Assembly (NCBI RefSeq): GCF_016820585.1
Contig: NZ_JADHDX010000003.1
Location: forward strand, 1-64,000
DNA: 64,000 nucleotides
Reading direction: 5' to 3'
Origin: Arthrobacter beigongshangensis
GTDB lineage: Bacteria; Bacillota; Bacilli; Bacillales_A; Planococcaceae
The notes below the pieces were generated by a model, which had not been told where the DNA came from, did no database searches, and saw nothing but the letters and a program-made list of their open reading frames with translations. A program made the position numbers and the translations under genes. Positions 42,796-52,782 of this stretch are shown piece by piece (position 1 is the first letter of the stretch; each line of letters starts with the position of its first letter).

Positions 42796-44175
42796 TTGTC
42801 TACTCAAGTAAAAATCATCTTTGCAAACGATCCAATCGTTACAAATAACGAGACAGTGAAGCAATTTGTTGCGAATCAAACACCGGGACATAGCTCTGTT
42901 TTAATTAAGGAAACGCATTATATCGTTGTGAAAGAATGCGCAGATGCGACACTTGAGAAAGTTCGTGCAACAGCAGGGAATATCGCCCGCGATGTCAGTG
43001 CACAAAAAGTTGACAAGGCAGTTATCGAAGATGGAATTTTAACGGCTGCGTTTGCTAATTTAGATAAAGGTGCTGTCATCACAGCGTTTGTGGAAGGTTG
43101 GCAGCTTGGTGCTTACCAGTTTGTTACATATAAATCGAATGTCACAGCTTTCCAAACTGTGCTTCAGGTAACAGGAAATGAAGTGCAAGCATTTGTGGAT
43201 GCGGGGCAAATTCGTGCGGAAGCAACTTCTTTTTCACGTGATTTGATGAATGAACTATCCAATGTATTAAATCCAGAAACATTCCCAGAAGTATTGAAGA
43301 GCAACTTTGAAGGCACTGGTGTTGAAGTGAATGTGCTGGATAAAGATAAGCTCGTACAAATGGAAATGAACGGTGTTTTAACAGTTGGACGGGGTAGTAT
43401 GTACAAGCCTGCTTTCGTTGAGCTTGTCTACAAAGGAGATACATCGAAGCCACTTGTTGCGCTTGTTGGAAAAGGCGTGACATTTGATACAGGCGGGATC
43501 AGTTTGAAGAGTGGTAAGGATTTGAGTGACATGCGTATGGATATGGGCGGTGCTGCTGCGGTTGCTGGAGCTTTTGACTTACTGGCGAAATCGAAAGCGG
43601 CCGTGAACGTCGTTGCACTCATTCCAATGGTGGAAAATAACATCGATCGTACATCCGTCCTACCAGGTGAAGTCATTACGTATAAAAACGGTTTGACTGT
43701 CCAAGTTGGTAATACGGACGCAGAGGGCCGTCTCATTTTAGCGGATGCACTTATTCGCGCAGGTGAGTGGAAAGCAGAGTATATCGTCAATATCGCCACA
43801 CTAACTGGTGCAATCTGTAATGCGCTCGGTCTAGAATTGGCGGGCGTCTTTGGGGATGAACAACTTTCAGCAGATATGAAGAAAATCGGTGATTTCAACG
43901 GAGACTTCATCTGGCCAATGCCACTAGTTGAGGCTTACGACAAATCACTAGATAGCGATTATGCAGATATGAACAACATCAGTTCATTATCAGAGGCTGG
44001 TTCTATTACAGCCGCATTATTCCTTCGTCGCTTCGTTCCAAAAGACAGCAAATGGTTACATGTTGACATGGCCGGACCGATGGAAAAAAGCAGTGCAGCG
44101 GGCTACTACGCCAAATCTGCAACAGGCTATGGTGCACGTTTGCTAGCTGACTTTACAACATATGTTTCTAAGTAA
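42796..44175 (+). CDS. Leucyl aminopeptidase, M17 family
   Basis: A 459-residue cytosolic aminopeptidase of the PepA type with two metal ions. The C-terminal catalytic domain has VGKGVTFDTGGISLKSG (metal and Lys), DMRMDMGGAAAVAGAF and the signature NTDAEGRLILADAL. The N-terminal domain is shorter and more divergent than in E. coli PepA. The TTG start follows AAGGGGG at 7 nt. A terminator closes the gene. Confidence 0.93.
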   Translation: MSTQVKIIFANDPIVTNNETVKQFVANQTPGHSSVLIKETHYIVVKECADATLEKVRATAGNIARDVSAQKVDKAVIEDGILTAAFANLDKGAVITAFVEGWQLGAYQFVTYKSNVTAFQTVLQVTGNEVQAFVDAGQIRAEATSFSRDLMNELSNVLNPETFPEVLKSNFEGTGVEVNVLDKDKLVQMEMNGVLTVGRGSMYKPAFVELVYKGDTSKPLVALVGKGVTFDTGGISLKSGKDLSDMRMDMGGAAAVAGAFDLLAKSKAAVNVVALIPMVENNIDRTSVLPGEVITYKNGLTVQVGNTDAEGRLILADALIRAGEWKAEYIVNIATLTGAICNALGLELAGVFGDEQLSADMKKIGDFNGDFIWPMPLVEAYDKSLDSDYADMNNISSLSEAGSITAALFLRRFVPKDSKWLHVDMAGPMEKSSAAGYYAKSATGYGARLLADFTTYVSK

Positions 44176-44177
44176 TA

Positions 44178-44213
44178 ACGGGGTACTCAGTATAAAAACT
44201 GGGTACCTTTTTT
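44178..44213 (+). terminator. Terminator after the aminopeptidase gene
   Basis: GGGGTACTCAGT / ACTGGGTACC hairpin followed by TTTTTT. Confidence 0.88.
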
Positions 44214-44381
44214 ATATTCAGTGTGTAAGTATTCGGATAACCGTTTATTCGGGACCTTTCTCATTTCAAAAGTAAGAAAAGAGTGGTATTCTTAATATAG
44301 TCGGAAACTCCTATATAAATCGCTATGCATTAACGGGTTATAAGGGGACAATAAAAACATATTTTAAATGAGGTAATATAT

Positions 44382-45932
44382 ATGGTTAGAACATTACGAT
44401 TCTGGATCATGCTTTTGATATCATTCGCGATGATTGGTATACTCAGTATCACATTATTTTCTGGGTATTTTGTAGCAAAGGAAAACGTAATAAATAATAC
44501 ATTAGAGATCAATAAAGTCTATTCGATGAAATTGGCACGGCTCACGGAAGAGGTATTTAATGGGATGCGGAGCAATCTACAAGTTAAAGCCTCTGATATT
44601 GCTGCTAACATAAATGATGTAGAAGAACTATCGGAGAAACTGAGCGACTTAATAACAAGCAGTAAAAATTTTAATTCGCTCTCGGTTGTAGGGAGAGATG
44701 GTGTGGTACTTGCAACCTCGCCGGAATTAGGGATAATTGGAATGAAACTAGATACTGTAGGACCACGAGAAGCACTCCATGAAAGAAAACCCCTTATCTC
44801 TGTACCTTATAAAGCCTCAACGGGGAGGCTGCTCATTTTAGTCTCCACTCCACTATGGAATGAAAAAAATGAATACCTTGGCTTTTTGGCTGGAACAATT
44901 TATTTACAGGAGGATAATATCATCCAAGATATTCTCGACGAACATTTTTCGGAGGATGGTTCTTATGTTTGGGTAGTTGATAATCAAGGGATGTTGATCT
45001 ATCATCCGAACATTGAACGAATTGGCAAATCAGTCGCACAAAATGAAGTTGCACAAAAAACAATGAAGCATGAGAGTGGAGTGCAAAAAGTTACAAACTC
45101 AGAAGGTAATGAATTTCTAGCTGGCTACACATTCATTAAGTCGAGCAAATGGGGAGTTGTTTCACAGACACCTTACGCGGTAAGTACCGCACCATTGGCA
45201 GGAATGGTTAACAAAATGTTACTGTATGCCTTGCCATTTGTTTTATTCTTATTCTTTTTGACCATTATTTTAACTAAAAAATTATCATCTCCGTTGCGTA
45301 AACTGGCAATGTATTCAGTAGAACTGAAAGAAAAAGGCGGTTTAAGTGAAGAAATCGACATTCCAACATGGTATTTCGAGGCAAAGCAACTGACTGAGAC
45401 TATCCATGAGTATGCCAAAAAACAGGAGCAGACAGTTAAGGATTTCAAGGAACGCTCCTATACGGATCCGCTTACCGGCCTGAAGAATCGTAGATATGGA
45501 GAAGAAATGCTAGCCAAATGGGCCACGACAAAGAAAGAGTTTTCTATGATAATGATTGATATCGACCATTTTAAAAGAGTCAATGACACGTATGGCCATC
45601 ATATTGGAGACGAAGTTCTAAAATTCCTTGCTGGAAAAATGAATGAGGTCGTTCGGGACGACGATGTCTGTGTCAGATTGGGTGGGGAAGAATTCATTAT
45701 TTTACTCGCTAAAACAGACATTCAAGAAGCAATGATCGTTGCGGAAAGGTTACGAATCAATGTCTCTTCGGCGTTATGTCCAACGAATGAGTATTTGGCG
45801 ATTTCATCAGGGGTTGCCACTTACGCAGACTTTAATGAATCAATAGAAGACTTATTCAACAGAGTAGATGTGGCTTTATATCGAGCTAAAACAGAAGGTA
45901 GAAATCGGGTCGTTCAATCGGAGAATGCTTAA
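44382..45932 (+). CDS. Membrane diguanylate cyclase with Cache sensor
   Basis: A 516-residue protein that makes cyclic di-GMP. Membrane helix 1 is at residues 8-30, an extracellular Cache-type sensor follows (SPELGIIGMKLDTVGPREAL, DGSYVWVVDNQGMLIYHPN), helix 2 is near 275-297, and the C-terminal GGDEF domain begins at YTDPLTGLKNRR. The active site is intact (GGEEF), and RDDD five residues before it is a complete inhibitory I-site (RxxD). No EAL domain is present. It stands alone. Confidence 0.94.
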   Translation: MVRTLRFWIMLLISFAMIGILSITLFSGYFVAKENVINNTLEINKVYSMKLARLTEEVFNGMRSNLQVKASDIAANINDVEELSEKLSDLITSSKNFNSLSVVGRDGVVLATSPELGIIGMKLDTVGPREALHERKPLISVPYKASTGRLLILVSTPLWNEKNEYLGFLAGTIYLQEDNIIQDILDEHFSEDGSYVWVVDNQGMLIYHPNIERIGKSVAQNEVAQKTMKHESGVQKVTNSEGNEFLAGYTFIKSSKWGVVSQTPYAVSTAPLAGMVNKMLLYALPFVLFLFFLTIILTKKLSSPLRKLAMYSVELKEKGGLSEEIDIPTWYFEAKQLTETIHEYAKKQEQTVKDFKERSYTDPLTGLKNRRYGEEMLAKWATTKKEFSMIMIDIDHFKRVNDTYGHHIGDEVLKFLAGKMNEVVRDDDVCVRLGGEEFIILLAKTDIQEAMIVAERLRINVSSALCPTNEYLAISSGVATYADFNESIEDLFNRVDVALYRAKTEGRNRVVQSENA

Positions 45933-45945
45933 TAAAATCATAAAA

Positions 45946-45979
45946 TAGGACCTCACTACTTTTCGTGAGGTCCTATTTT
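45946..45979 (+). terminator. Terminator after the diguanylate cyclase gene
   Basis: AATAGGACCTCAC / GTGAGGTCCTATTTT hairpin. Confidence 0.92.
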
Positions 45980-46035
45980 CGGTTATGTATGCTCTGCAAG
46001 GGTTTTCTGATTGATATAAGTAGAATATGTATGTA

Positions 46036-46086
46036 TAAAAAAACGCCTTCCACACAAAGAAATCCTATGTGGAAAGCGATTTTTTA
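46036..46086 (-). terminator. Terminator after the RNA-methyltransferase-like gene
   Basis: On the leftward strand, ATCGCTTTCCACA ... TGTGGAAGGCG followed by TTTTTTTAT. Confidence 0.85.
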
Positions 46087-47025
46087 TTCACAAATGAGTA
46101 TTTGTCTGGAAAACGTACCTTTTCTAGCGACACAACGATCAACGATACGAAACCCAGCTTCTTCAATCATATGGTCAATGGTGTCAATCGTGACAATGAT
46201 AACTTTCTTCGTGAAACCACGTGCTTCTTTAATAATTTCAAGCTGCTCATCAGCTGTAATATGGGTAAATAAATTATAGGGCATATCAATAATTGTTACA
46301 TCGTAGTTGTCAGTAACCTCGGCAATTGGCCCGACAGCTACATCGCCTGTCAATCCAAAATGGGCAATGTTTTTTCGCGAACCTAACACGACACGTCGGT
46401 TAATATCCCGACCGACGATGTTGATGCCCATCGATAATGCCTCCACCAATACCGTTCCAATTCCACAACAAGGGTCAATAGCTCGAACGCCTTTAGGATG
46501 CGGCACCGCAATATTGGCAACTGCCCTCGCAACGCGCGTGCTTAAAGCCGTCGAATACATATGGGGTTTTTGCTGGTGATGAAACCAGATGTTTTCGCTA
46601 ACCATCAGTTTGCCAAAATACCATTTGTCATCCAACGTGACGACGCCAAATACAGTGTCAGGTGAATCTAAATCAGGTTCACCGTTTATACATAAGCCTA
46701 TCTGGCGTTCGAGCTTACGTCGCTCTGCGTGCTCAATCTTACCCGTAGCACCCAATTCCGTTGTATTCAAGCAAACCACTTTAAATGTAGATTCGCCCAA
46801 ATCTACCTGTTCAACTTGTGTCGTAATCTGTTCAAAAAGATCTCCCACATAGAGAACTTCCAGCCGCTCGTTCATAAACGGACTGCGACTCGGATTAATC
46901 TCTATGGTACTTTTCAAAACGTTTGAAGGGGAATCGATGCCGAAAAATGCTCGCATTTCCATGCGACATAAATCATGCTCATCCCTATGTCGTATATAGG
47001 TGTAAATAAATTCCTTGTTCCTCAA
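46084..47025 (-). CDS. Trm11/TrmG10-like RNA methyltransferase
   Basis: A 313-residue SAM-dependent methyltransferase. The SAM motif AIDPCCGIGTVLVEAL, the acidic loop GRDINRRVV and the catalytic motif DMPYNLF (of the D/N-P-P-Y class that modifies base amino groups) are present. The organisation resembles tRNA guanine-N2 methyltransferases, but I see no clear THUMP domain, so RNA specificity is open. The TTG start follows AAGGATGGG. It is 14 bp from the next leftward gene, probably one operon. Confidence 0.8.
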   Translation of the reverse strand: MRNKEFIYTYIRHRDEHDLCRMEMRAFFGIDSPSNVLKSTIEINPSRSPFMNERLEVLYVGDLFEQITTQVEQVDLGESTFKVVCLNTTELGATGKIEHAERRKLERQIGLCINGEPDLDSPDTVFGVVTLDDKWYFGKLMVSENIWFHHQQKPHMYSTALSTRVARAVANIAVPHPKGVRAIDPCCGIGTVLVEALSMGINIVGRDINRRVVLGSRKNIAHFGLTGDVAVGPIAEVTDNYDVTIIDMPYNLFTHITADEQLEIIKEARGFTKKVIIVTIDTIDHMIEEAGFRIVDRCVARKGTFSRQILICE

Positions 47026-47039
47026 TCAATTCCCATCCT

Positions 47040-47621
47040 TCACTGCGCTGCCTCGATGACTTCCAGCATGTTGAAAACGAAACGATAAATCGTCATATAA
47101 ATATCTTCAAATGACTGTGCATCGTTAAAACCTTCTATATAATCTAAAGCGAAATTGACGTCCCATAGCCCGTCTTCACCAGAAAACATCACGCTGTATT
47201 TTGCGCCGTCCCCTTGCAAGTGGTTATCCAGATAGGCTTTAATATCAGCCCCGAATTTTTTTTGAAGTTTCAATCCGAATAATGCGGTATACGTTTCAAA
47301 AACCTCGTCGAATTCTAGCGCAACAGCATCGACGCGAATAACTTCAAAAATATTTGATTCTGCATAGACAAATTGGCTGTGGTGTTTCTTTAAATAGGAA
47401 ACAGTTTCGCTCAAAAAGCCACGTGCCTCTGTACCGACTAATTCCTCTGTCTCTTTATCACAGCGTTCAAGTACGTTTGCGTAAAATGTTTTCTCTGCCG
47501 CAGCTATACCTTTGGGAAGTAATTGATGCTTCTCGGCATAGTCTTTTTCAAAGTCGAATAACTCAATTTTGTTAGTACGTGTATTGTCTGTAATATATTG
47601 TTCCATCTGTTTTTTCAACAA
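47040..47621 (-). CDS. Conserved hypothetical protein, 193 residues
   Basis: A soluble protein, mostly helical with no catalytic motif I can name (LPKGIAAAEKTFYANVLERC, FSGEDGLWDVNFALDYIEGF). Related bacillus proteins are sometimes labelled branched-chain aminotransferase, but no PLP-binding Lys motif is visible, so I do not adopt that. AAGGAG precedes tandem TTG codons. It is upstream of the methyltransferase gene on the same strand. Confidence 0.75.
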   Translation of the reverse strand: MLKKQMEQYITDNTRTNKIELFDFEKDYAEKHQLLPKGIAAAEKTFYANVLERCDKETEELVGTEARGFLSETVSYLKKHHSQFVYAESNIFEVIRVDAVALEFDEVFETYTALFGLKLQKKFGADIKAYLDNHLQGDGAKYSVMFSGEDGLWDVNFALDYIEGFNDAQSFEDIYMTIYRFVFNMLEVIEAAQ

Positions 47622-47848
47622 TTCAAATCAGCTCCTTCTCTTGGAGAGGATTGTATTTTCCTCTTCGTATAGTATAACTTACATTGTGCCATTAGGCTTT
47701 TATTTCATTACACAAAAATGGATTGGTTTATACATAAGACTATCCTTATTTTATCGTTAAAGGTATTATTAAAAGGCTAGGGATTGCTAAATAACAAACG
47801 ACAACATGAGAAAAAATAAATAGTTAGATAAGATAGGTGGATGTAAGT

Positions 47849-48829
47849 ATGAAAAGAAGTGAAAGAAAAAAATCGAAACGTAAAGGACTGAGAAACTTTT
47901 TCTTGGTCACTGCAATAATTTTAGTAACAGGGATTATTTATTGGGTGTATCAATACAATAGTGGGCAGTCTCTTGCGGGTGAAGGGATTGATAAGGAAGC
48001 TAACACAGAATTCGAGCCATTTGAGGCGGAGGATCCACAATTCGGTGAGATTAATGTTCTGCTTTTAGGAAGTGATGCCCGAGGGAATGATGAAGATGCA
48101 CGTTCAGACTCCTTAATGATTGCCCATTATAATCAAACGACAAATGAAGTGAAGCTAGTTTCGGTTATGAGAGATACCTATGTCGAAATTCCAGAGTACG
48201 GCTATCAAAAAATAAATACTGCCTTTGCTTTAGGTGGTCCGGAGCTTGTGCGGAAAACAATTAAGCATAATTTTGACGTGGATGTTCACTATTACGCAAT
48301 GGTCGATTTCACAGGGTTTCCTAAAATTATTGACGTAGTGGCTCCGGATGGCATTGAAGTTGACATTCAAAAGACGATGTCTCATGGAATTGGAATGACA
48401 TTAAAGCCTGGGAAGCAAGTGTTACACGGCGAACAGCTACTCGGCTACGTGCGTTATCGCAATGATATTAAAAGTGATTATGGACGCGTAGAACGTCAGC
48501 AAGAAGTGTTGTCTAAAGTGAAAGACCAAGCGATTAGTGTGCATAGTTTGTTAAATTTGCCGAAAATATTAGGTGTTGTCAATCCTTATATTGATACGAA
48601 TGTTGATAATCGTACAATTCTTGCAATCGGTAAAGGGATGCTTACTGGAAAAAAACAAGGTATGGAAACAATGCGGATACCTGTCGAAAATTCATTTAAA
48701 GAGGAACGCCTAAATCGAGTAGGGGAAGTGCTTACTATCGATTTTGAGCAAAATAAGCAAGCGCTGCAAGAGTTTTTGTCAGCGAAAGCTGAAGTAAATG
48801 ATGATGAAGTGGATGAAGTAAATCCTTAA
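47849..48829 (+). CDS. LytR-CpsA-Psr (LCP) family cell-wall polymer transferase
   Basis: A 326-residue membrane-anchored protein that links teichoic acids or other polymers to peptidoglycan outside the cell. A single membrane helix (NFFLVTAIILVTGIIYWVYQ) follows a very basic N-terminus. The LCP domain has NVLLLGSDARGNDEDARSDS, the conserved Arg in VSVMRDTYVEIP, INTAFALGG and YVRYRNDIKSDYGRVERQQE. AGGTGG lies 8 nt before the ATG at 47849. The C-terminal tail is acidic. Confidence 0.93.
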   Translation: MKRSERKKSKRKGLRNFFLVTAIILVTGIIYWVYQYNSGQSLAGEGIDKEANTEFEPFEAEDPQFGEINVLLLGSDARGNDEDARSDSLMIAHYNQTTNEVKLVSVMRDTYVEIPEYGYQKINTAFALGGPELVRKTIKHNFDVDVHYYAMVDFTGFPKIIDVVAPDGIEVDIQKTMSHGIGMTLKPGKQVLHGEQLLGYVRYRNDIKSDYGRVERQQEVLSKVKDQAISVHSLLNLPKILGVVNPYIDTNVDNRTILAIGKGMLTGKKQGMETMRIPVENSFKEERLNRVGEVLTIDFEQNKQALQEFLSAKAEVNDDEVDEVNP

Positions 48830-48831
48830 TA

Positions 48832-48891
48832 AAAAATAGAGCTCTCCTAAAAAGTCATTGAACATGATTTTTTGGGATAGCTCTATTTTTA
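48832..48891 (+). terminator. Terminator after the LCP gene
   Basis: AAATAGAGCT-x-TCC ... GGGATAGCTCTATTTTT, with an inner AAAAAGTCAT/ATGATTTTTT pair. Confidence 0.82.
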
Positions 48892-49076
48892 TTCCACATC
48901 AAATGCACAATCACTAACACTTGGAATGAAAACAATTTGTGAATGATATATAGGTGGATTGAACTGTTGCTGTGGCCGCATTTTGCATGTCAGGCGAATG
49001 ACCTTCCTTGAATAAACTATCACGAATTAGGAAATAGTGAGCCTAATTAGACATGAGAAAAAAGAAGGTGAAAGAG

Positions 49077-50549
49077 ATGAGTTTTTGGGATAATAATAAT
49101 AAGAAAGTAACTAATTCTAGATCTGCACAGAATGACAATGTTCTTATTACGATTGACATGATCAAGAAAGAACTAGATGGAATTAACGACGCTGTATGTA
49201 AAGATATTCAAACCCCGGAAGAGCTTGTGACAATTATATATTTTAGTTCACTTATCGAAAAACTTACGCTGCATAGAACGGTTGTTCATCCCTTGTTAAC
49301 TAGAAATGAAGGCTTGGTAAAATTTGCTGATGTCCCCCCGAAAATCAATCTTGCAGACATTATATCTACCATCATTGAAGGAAATACGATTGTTTATTTT
49401 CATACTAAAAATCTTTTCGCAATTGTGAATACATATAGCCCACCTACGAGTTCAATTATTGGATCTGATACTGAATCGAGTGTCATTGGCCCGCAAGATG
49501 CTTTTACGGAATCGCTGCAAACAAACTTGTCATTAATAAAAAGACGGATTCAAAATTCGGGTTTGAAAAGTGAGAACTATATTGTAGGAACGGAAACAAA
49601 TACGAAAATCTCTGTCGTTTATATGGAGCATATTGTGAATATGGATAATTTGAATCGAGTATATACAAAAATAGCTGCCATAAAACATCCAGGATTCAAT
49701 GACATCTCCATTTTACAACAGCTAATGGATGACCATCCATTCTCCCCAATCCCGCAATATCTTGCGACGGTAAGACCCGACGCTGTTGCATCCTATTTAA
49801 TAGATGGTCGCATCGCAATATTTATGAATAATAGTCAGGCAGTCATGATTTGCCCCATTTCATTTTTTGAACTGTTTACTTCACCTGAGGATTCCTATAA
49901 TCGTTGGACGACGGCCTCGCTTCTTAGGATTCTTCGTTTTTTTGGGTTCTTTTTATCCGTCATATTAACACCTACTTATATCTCCGTGCTGACCCATCAT
50001 CCAGAAATGCTTCCTTTTAATGCATTATTAAACTTACAAGAATCCAGAGGTAGGGTGCCTTTTCCACCTATTCTGGAAGTCCTATTTATGGAGCTTGTAA
50101 TTGAAATACTAAGAGAGGCCGGTACACGAATGCCGACAAAGATTGGACAAACGATTGGTATTGTTGGCGGGATTGTTATTGGAACCGCCGCCGTTGAAGC
50201 AAGTCTGGTGAGTAATGTACTCATCGTTATCGTTGCAATTTCGGCTTTGCTTTCCTTTTTATCGCCCAATTTTATTATGAGTAACTCGAATCGTTCTATT
50301 CGCTATATTTTTATAGTAGCCGCTGGCATGTTCGGACTATATGGTCAGATGATTGCATTCGCATGGCTTTTTCATCATTTATTAACCTTAACTTCTTTAG
50401 GTACACCCTTTATGGCACCTGTTTTACCAAGAAAATGGTCTGACCTTCCTAACAGCGTCATCCGTGCCCCCTTCTTTTTTGATAAAGGAAAGTCGGGTAT
50501 TTCTAATGTACAAAGTAAAAAAGCACCTCCTGTAGAAAAGGAGGGGTAA
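49077..50549 (+). CDS. Spore germinant receptor subunit A (GerA family)
   Basis: A 490-residue GerAA-type protein in the inner spore membrane. The soluble N-terminal half contains FTESLQTNLSLIKRRIQNSG; four to five membrane helices follow, with the family block ESRGRVPFPPILEVLFMELV ... EILREAGTRMPTKIGQTIGIVGGIVIGTAAV described in all GerA A subunits. The ATG at 49077 follows AGAAGGTG, inside the longer frame from 49053. It is first in a three-gene ger operon; expression in the forespore is expected but I could not place a sigma-G promoter. Confidence 0.94.
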   Translation: MSFWDNNNKKVTNSRSAQNDNVLITIDMIKKELDGINDAVCKDIQTPEELVTIIYFSSLIEKLTLHRTVVHPLLTRNEGLVKFADVPPKINLADIISTIIEGNTIVYFHTKNLFAIVNTYSPPTSSIIGSDTESSVIGPQDAFTESLQTNLSLIKRRIQNSGLKSENYIVGTETNTKISVVYMEHIVNMDNLNRVYTKIAAIKHPGFNDISILQQLMDDHPFSPIPQYLATVRPDAVASYLIDGRIAIFMNNSQAVMICPISFFELFTSPEDSYNRWTTASLLRILRFFGFFLSVILTPTYISVLTHHPEMLPFNALLNLQESRGRVPFPPILEVLFMELVIEILREAGTRMPTKIGQTIGIVGGIVIGTAAVEASLVSNVLIVIVAISALLSFLSPNFIMSNSNRSIRYIFIVAAGMFGLYGQMIAFAWLFHHLLTLTSLGTPFMAPVLPRKWSDLPNSVIRAPFFFDKGKSGISNVQSKKAPPVEKEG

Positions 50550-50552
50550 GCA

Positions 50553-51632
50553 ATGGACAAAGACAAATTAAAAGTTTTGAATCATTACCATGTTGTATTT
50601 CTTATTCAGAATGTGATGGTGGGAACGACAGTCTTATCATTGCCGAATCGATTAAGTTCAATGGGGTATAGTCAGTGGTGGATGCCGCTATTGTTTGGCG
50701 TTATTGCAAACATTGTACTCATTCCGATGATATGGCTTGGTCTACAATATCGTGATGATAATTTATTTGTTATTCATGAAAAACTACTTGGTAAATGGCT
50801 TGGGAAAAGTATAAATGTTTTTCTACTCGTCTATTTCATCGTAGTGATAGCAGCGGTCTGTGCAAGTTATCTTCAATTAATACAAGTTGTAGCACTTATA
50901 GACAGAACAATCACAGGACCCTTGATTATATTTTTACTTATGCTCATTTACATTGTAAACGGCGGCATTAAATCAGTCGCGCGGTTTTGTATCATGGCTT
51001 TTTTTCTAACAATAGGAACTGTTTTTATTTTGAAATGGGGATTTGTTGAAGGGGAAATTAGTCATATGTTTCCTATTTTTAACTTCAATTCACAGGAGTT
51101 TTACACAGCAACTAAAAAAGGCTTAATGGCGGTCGGTGGTTTCGAATTAATATCGTTTTATTTTCCACATATCATCCATCAAAACAAAGCTTTGAGACAT
51201 GCATCACTTGGCATTTGGTTATGTGTCTTGTTCACCTTCCTCTTTACATTCATAAGTGTGATGTATTTTTCAGAGTGGCAACTTAGAGAACTATTGTATC
51301 CTGTTTTAAATTTGTTTAAAGAAGTTGAGTTATCTTTTCTGGAGCGAATCGACGTGCTAGGCATCACGTTATGGGTATTTCTTATTTTATCTACGACTGC
51401 TGCTTATTTATGGGTTGCAAAGAAAGGAGTAGATTCGATTCTTTCAAAATCGAAGAGTGCTCATATTTACATGATTGTGGTTGTTGTCTATCTAATCGTC
51501 CAAATTCCATTTATGCAAGAGTTTCAAAAGCTACTATTTGAACGTGTTTTTTACATCATGTATGCCATGTTTGTATGGCCAATCCTTTTGTGTACCATTC
51601 ACGTTATGAAACCAAAAAGAACGAGGGGTTAA
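50553..51632 (+). CDS. Spore germinant receptor subunit B (GerAB family)
   Basis: A 359-residue protein with about ten membrane helices of the APC-type amino-acid transporter fold, the subunit thought to bind the germinant. The N-terminus shows FLIQNVMVGTTVLSLPNRLS, and GGIKSVARFCIMAFFLTIGT and the central block around VGGFELISFYFP are as in GerAB. GGAGGGG precedes the ATG, 3 bp after the A subunit. Confidence 0.94.
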   Translation: MDKDKLKVLNHYHVVFLIQNVMVGTTVLSLPNRLSSMGYSQWWMPLLFGVIANIVLIPMIWLGLQYRDDNLFVIHEKLLGKWLGKSINVFLLVYFIVVIAAVCASYLQLIQVVALIDRTITGPLIIFLLMLIYIVNGGIKSVARFCIMAFFLTIGTVFILKWGFVEGEISHMFPIFNFNSQEFYTATKKGLMAVGGFELISFYFPHIIHQNKALRHASLGIWLCVLFTFLFTFISVMYFSEWQLRELLYPVLNLFKEVELSFLERIDVLGITLWVFLILSTTAAYLWVAKKGVDSILSKSKSAHIYMIVVVVYLIVQIPFMQEFQKLLFERVFYIMYAMFVWPILLCTIHVMKPKRTRG

Positions 51633-51633
51633 G

Positions 51634-52737
51634 ATGAAGAAAATCATTTTATTACTGTGCGTACTATCAACACTATATACAGTGGGATGCACGCGGGAAG
51701 GTCAGCGTTCTTCCGTGGAAGATTTAGCATTGGTAAGTAGTGTGGGTCTTGACTATGTGAATGAAAAAGAAATCAGGATGACTGTATCAATACCACAACC
51801 AAGAGGAGAATCTCCAGTACTTACAGAAGTCTATTCAGTCAACACAGAAATGATTCAAGAGGGGCTTGTCAATATATCATCTGAAGCTGATAAAATGATT
51901 ATTTTAAACCAGTTACGAACAATCTTATTCAATGAGGAGTTTGCAAAGAGTGGCAAAGTAACGAAAGTAATTGAACATTTTTATAGGGATTCAACGATCG
52001 GCAACAAAGTTCGTCTCGTCATTGTAAAAGATAAAGCGGAGGAAGTATTGAGGGCTGATTATCCAGAGAATGAACATATGGATGCTTATTTGAATGATTT
52101 ATTTCAACCCAAACTTCATAATTCTTTTAGTCCCTTTACTTCGATTAATGATTATATAAGCGATCAGGAAAGTCCGATTTATCATACGATGATTCCTTAC
52201 TTAGAAAAAAAGGAGAAATCACTTAAAATTATTGGTATCGCTTTATTTAATGATGAAAAAATGATTCAAACAATTTCGAATCAGGAATCGCTACTTATTC
52301 AGGCGTTGAAAGGACTTGAAAAACTTTCGCCTATCGCCATTAAATTTAAGGAAACTGAACAGGATCAACAACTTCTTGTCGAACAAATTGAAAACGTTTT
52401 AAAAGTGAAAAGCAATAAAAATATTGACTCTCCGAAATTAGATATATCCCTCAAATTAGAAGGAGTAATAGTTGAATATAAAGGGAAACGAGATTTAAGT
52501 AAAAATGAAGAAAATAAAAAGCTTGAAAAAGAAATTAATAAACATATTGCAAAAGAGATAGAAGACTTGCTAAAAAAACTTCAGGAATCGGAAGTTGACC
52601 CAGTTGGTTTTAGTGAGTATTTTAGAATGTATCACAAAGGAAAATGGACAGATGATTTAACAATGAAAGTGATTCGATCAGCAGAATATAAGGTGAATGT
52701 GAAATTTAAAATTCTTAACACAGGTACCTTGAAGTAA
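51634..52737 (+). CDS. Spore germinant receptor subunit C (GerAC family), lipoprotein
   Basis: A 367-residue lipoprotein with the signal peptide ending at TVGC (Cys19), anchoring it to the outer face of the spore inner membrane. The family plan follows: SSVEDLALVSSVGLDYV, then the C-terminal domain with LKLEGVIVEYKGKRDLSKNE and a long helix before DPVGFSEYFRMYHKGKW. It starts 1 bp after the B subunit stop. The full A-B-C set indicates a working receptor. Confidence 0.94.
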   Translation: MKKIILLLCVLSTLYTVGCTREGQRSSVEDLALVSSVGLDYVNEKEIRMTVSIPQPRGESPVLTEVYSVNTEMIQEGLVNISSEADKMIILNQLRTILFNEEFAKSGKVTKVIEHFYRDSTIGNKVRLVIVKDKAEEVLRADYPENEHMDAYLNDLFQPKLHNSFSPFTSINDYISDQESPIYHTMIPYLEKKEKSLKIIGIALFNDEKMIQTISNQESLLIQALKGLEKLSPIAIKFKETEQDQQLLVEQIENVLKVKSNKNIDSPKLDISLKLEGVIVEYKGKRDLSKNEENKKLEKEINKHIAKEIEDLLKKLQESEVDPVGFSEYFRMYHKGKWTDDLTMKVIRSAEYKVNVKFKILNTGTLK

Positions 52738-52738
52738 A

Positions 52739-52780
52739 TAAAAAAACTTGGAAAGAACAATGATTGTCCTTTCCAAGTAC
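52739..52780. terminator. Bidirectional terminator
   Basis: ACTTGGAAAG / CTTTCCAAGT hairpin with an inner ACAAtgaTTGT, T-rich toward the leftward strand; serves fabI and the ger operon. Confidence 0.85.
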
Positions 52781-52782
52781 GA

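Noticed and set aside
48941-49060. Possible sigma-G promoter for the ger operon
   Set aside because: GAATA/GAATG-like -35 boxes occur, but none has a CATACTA-like -10 box at the right distance.
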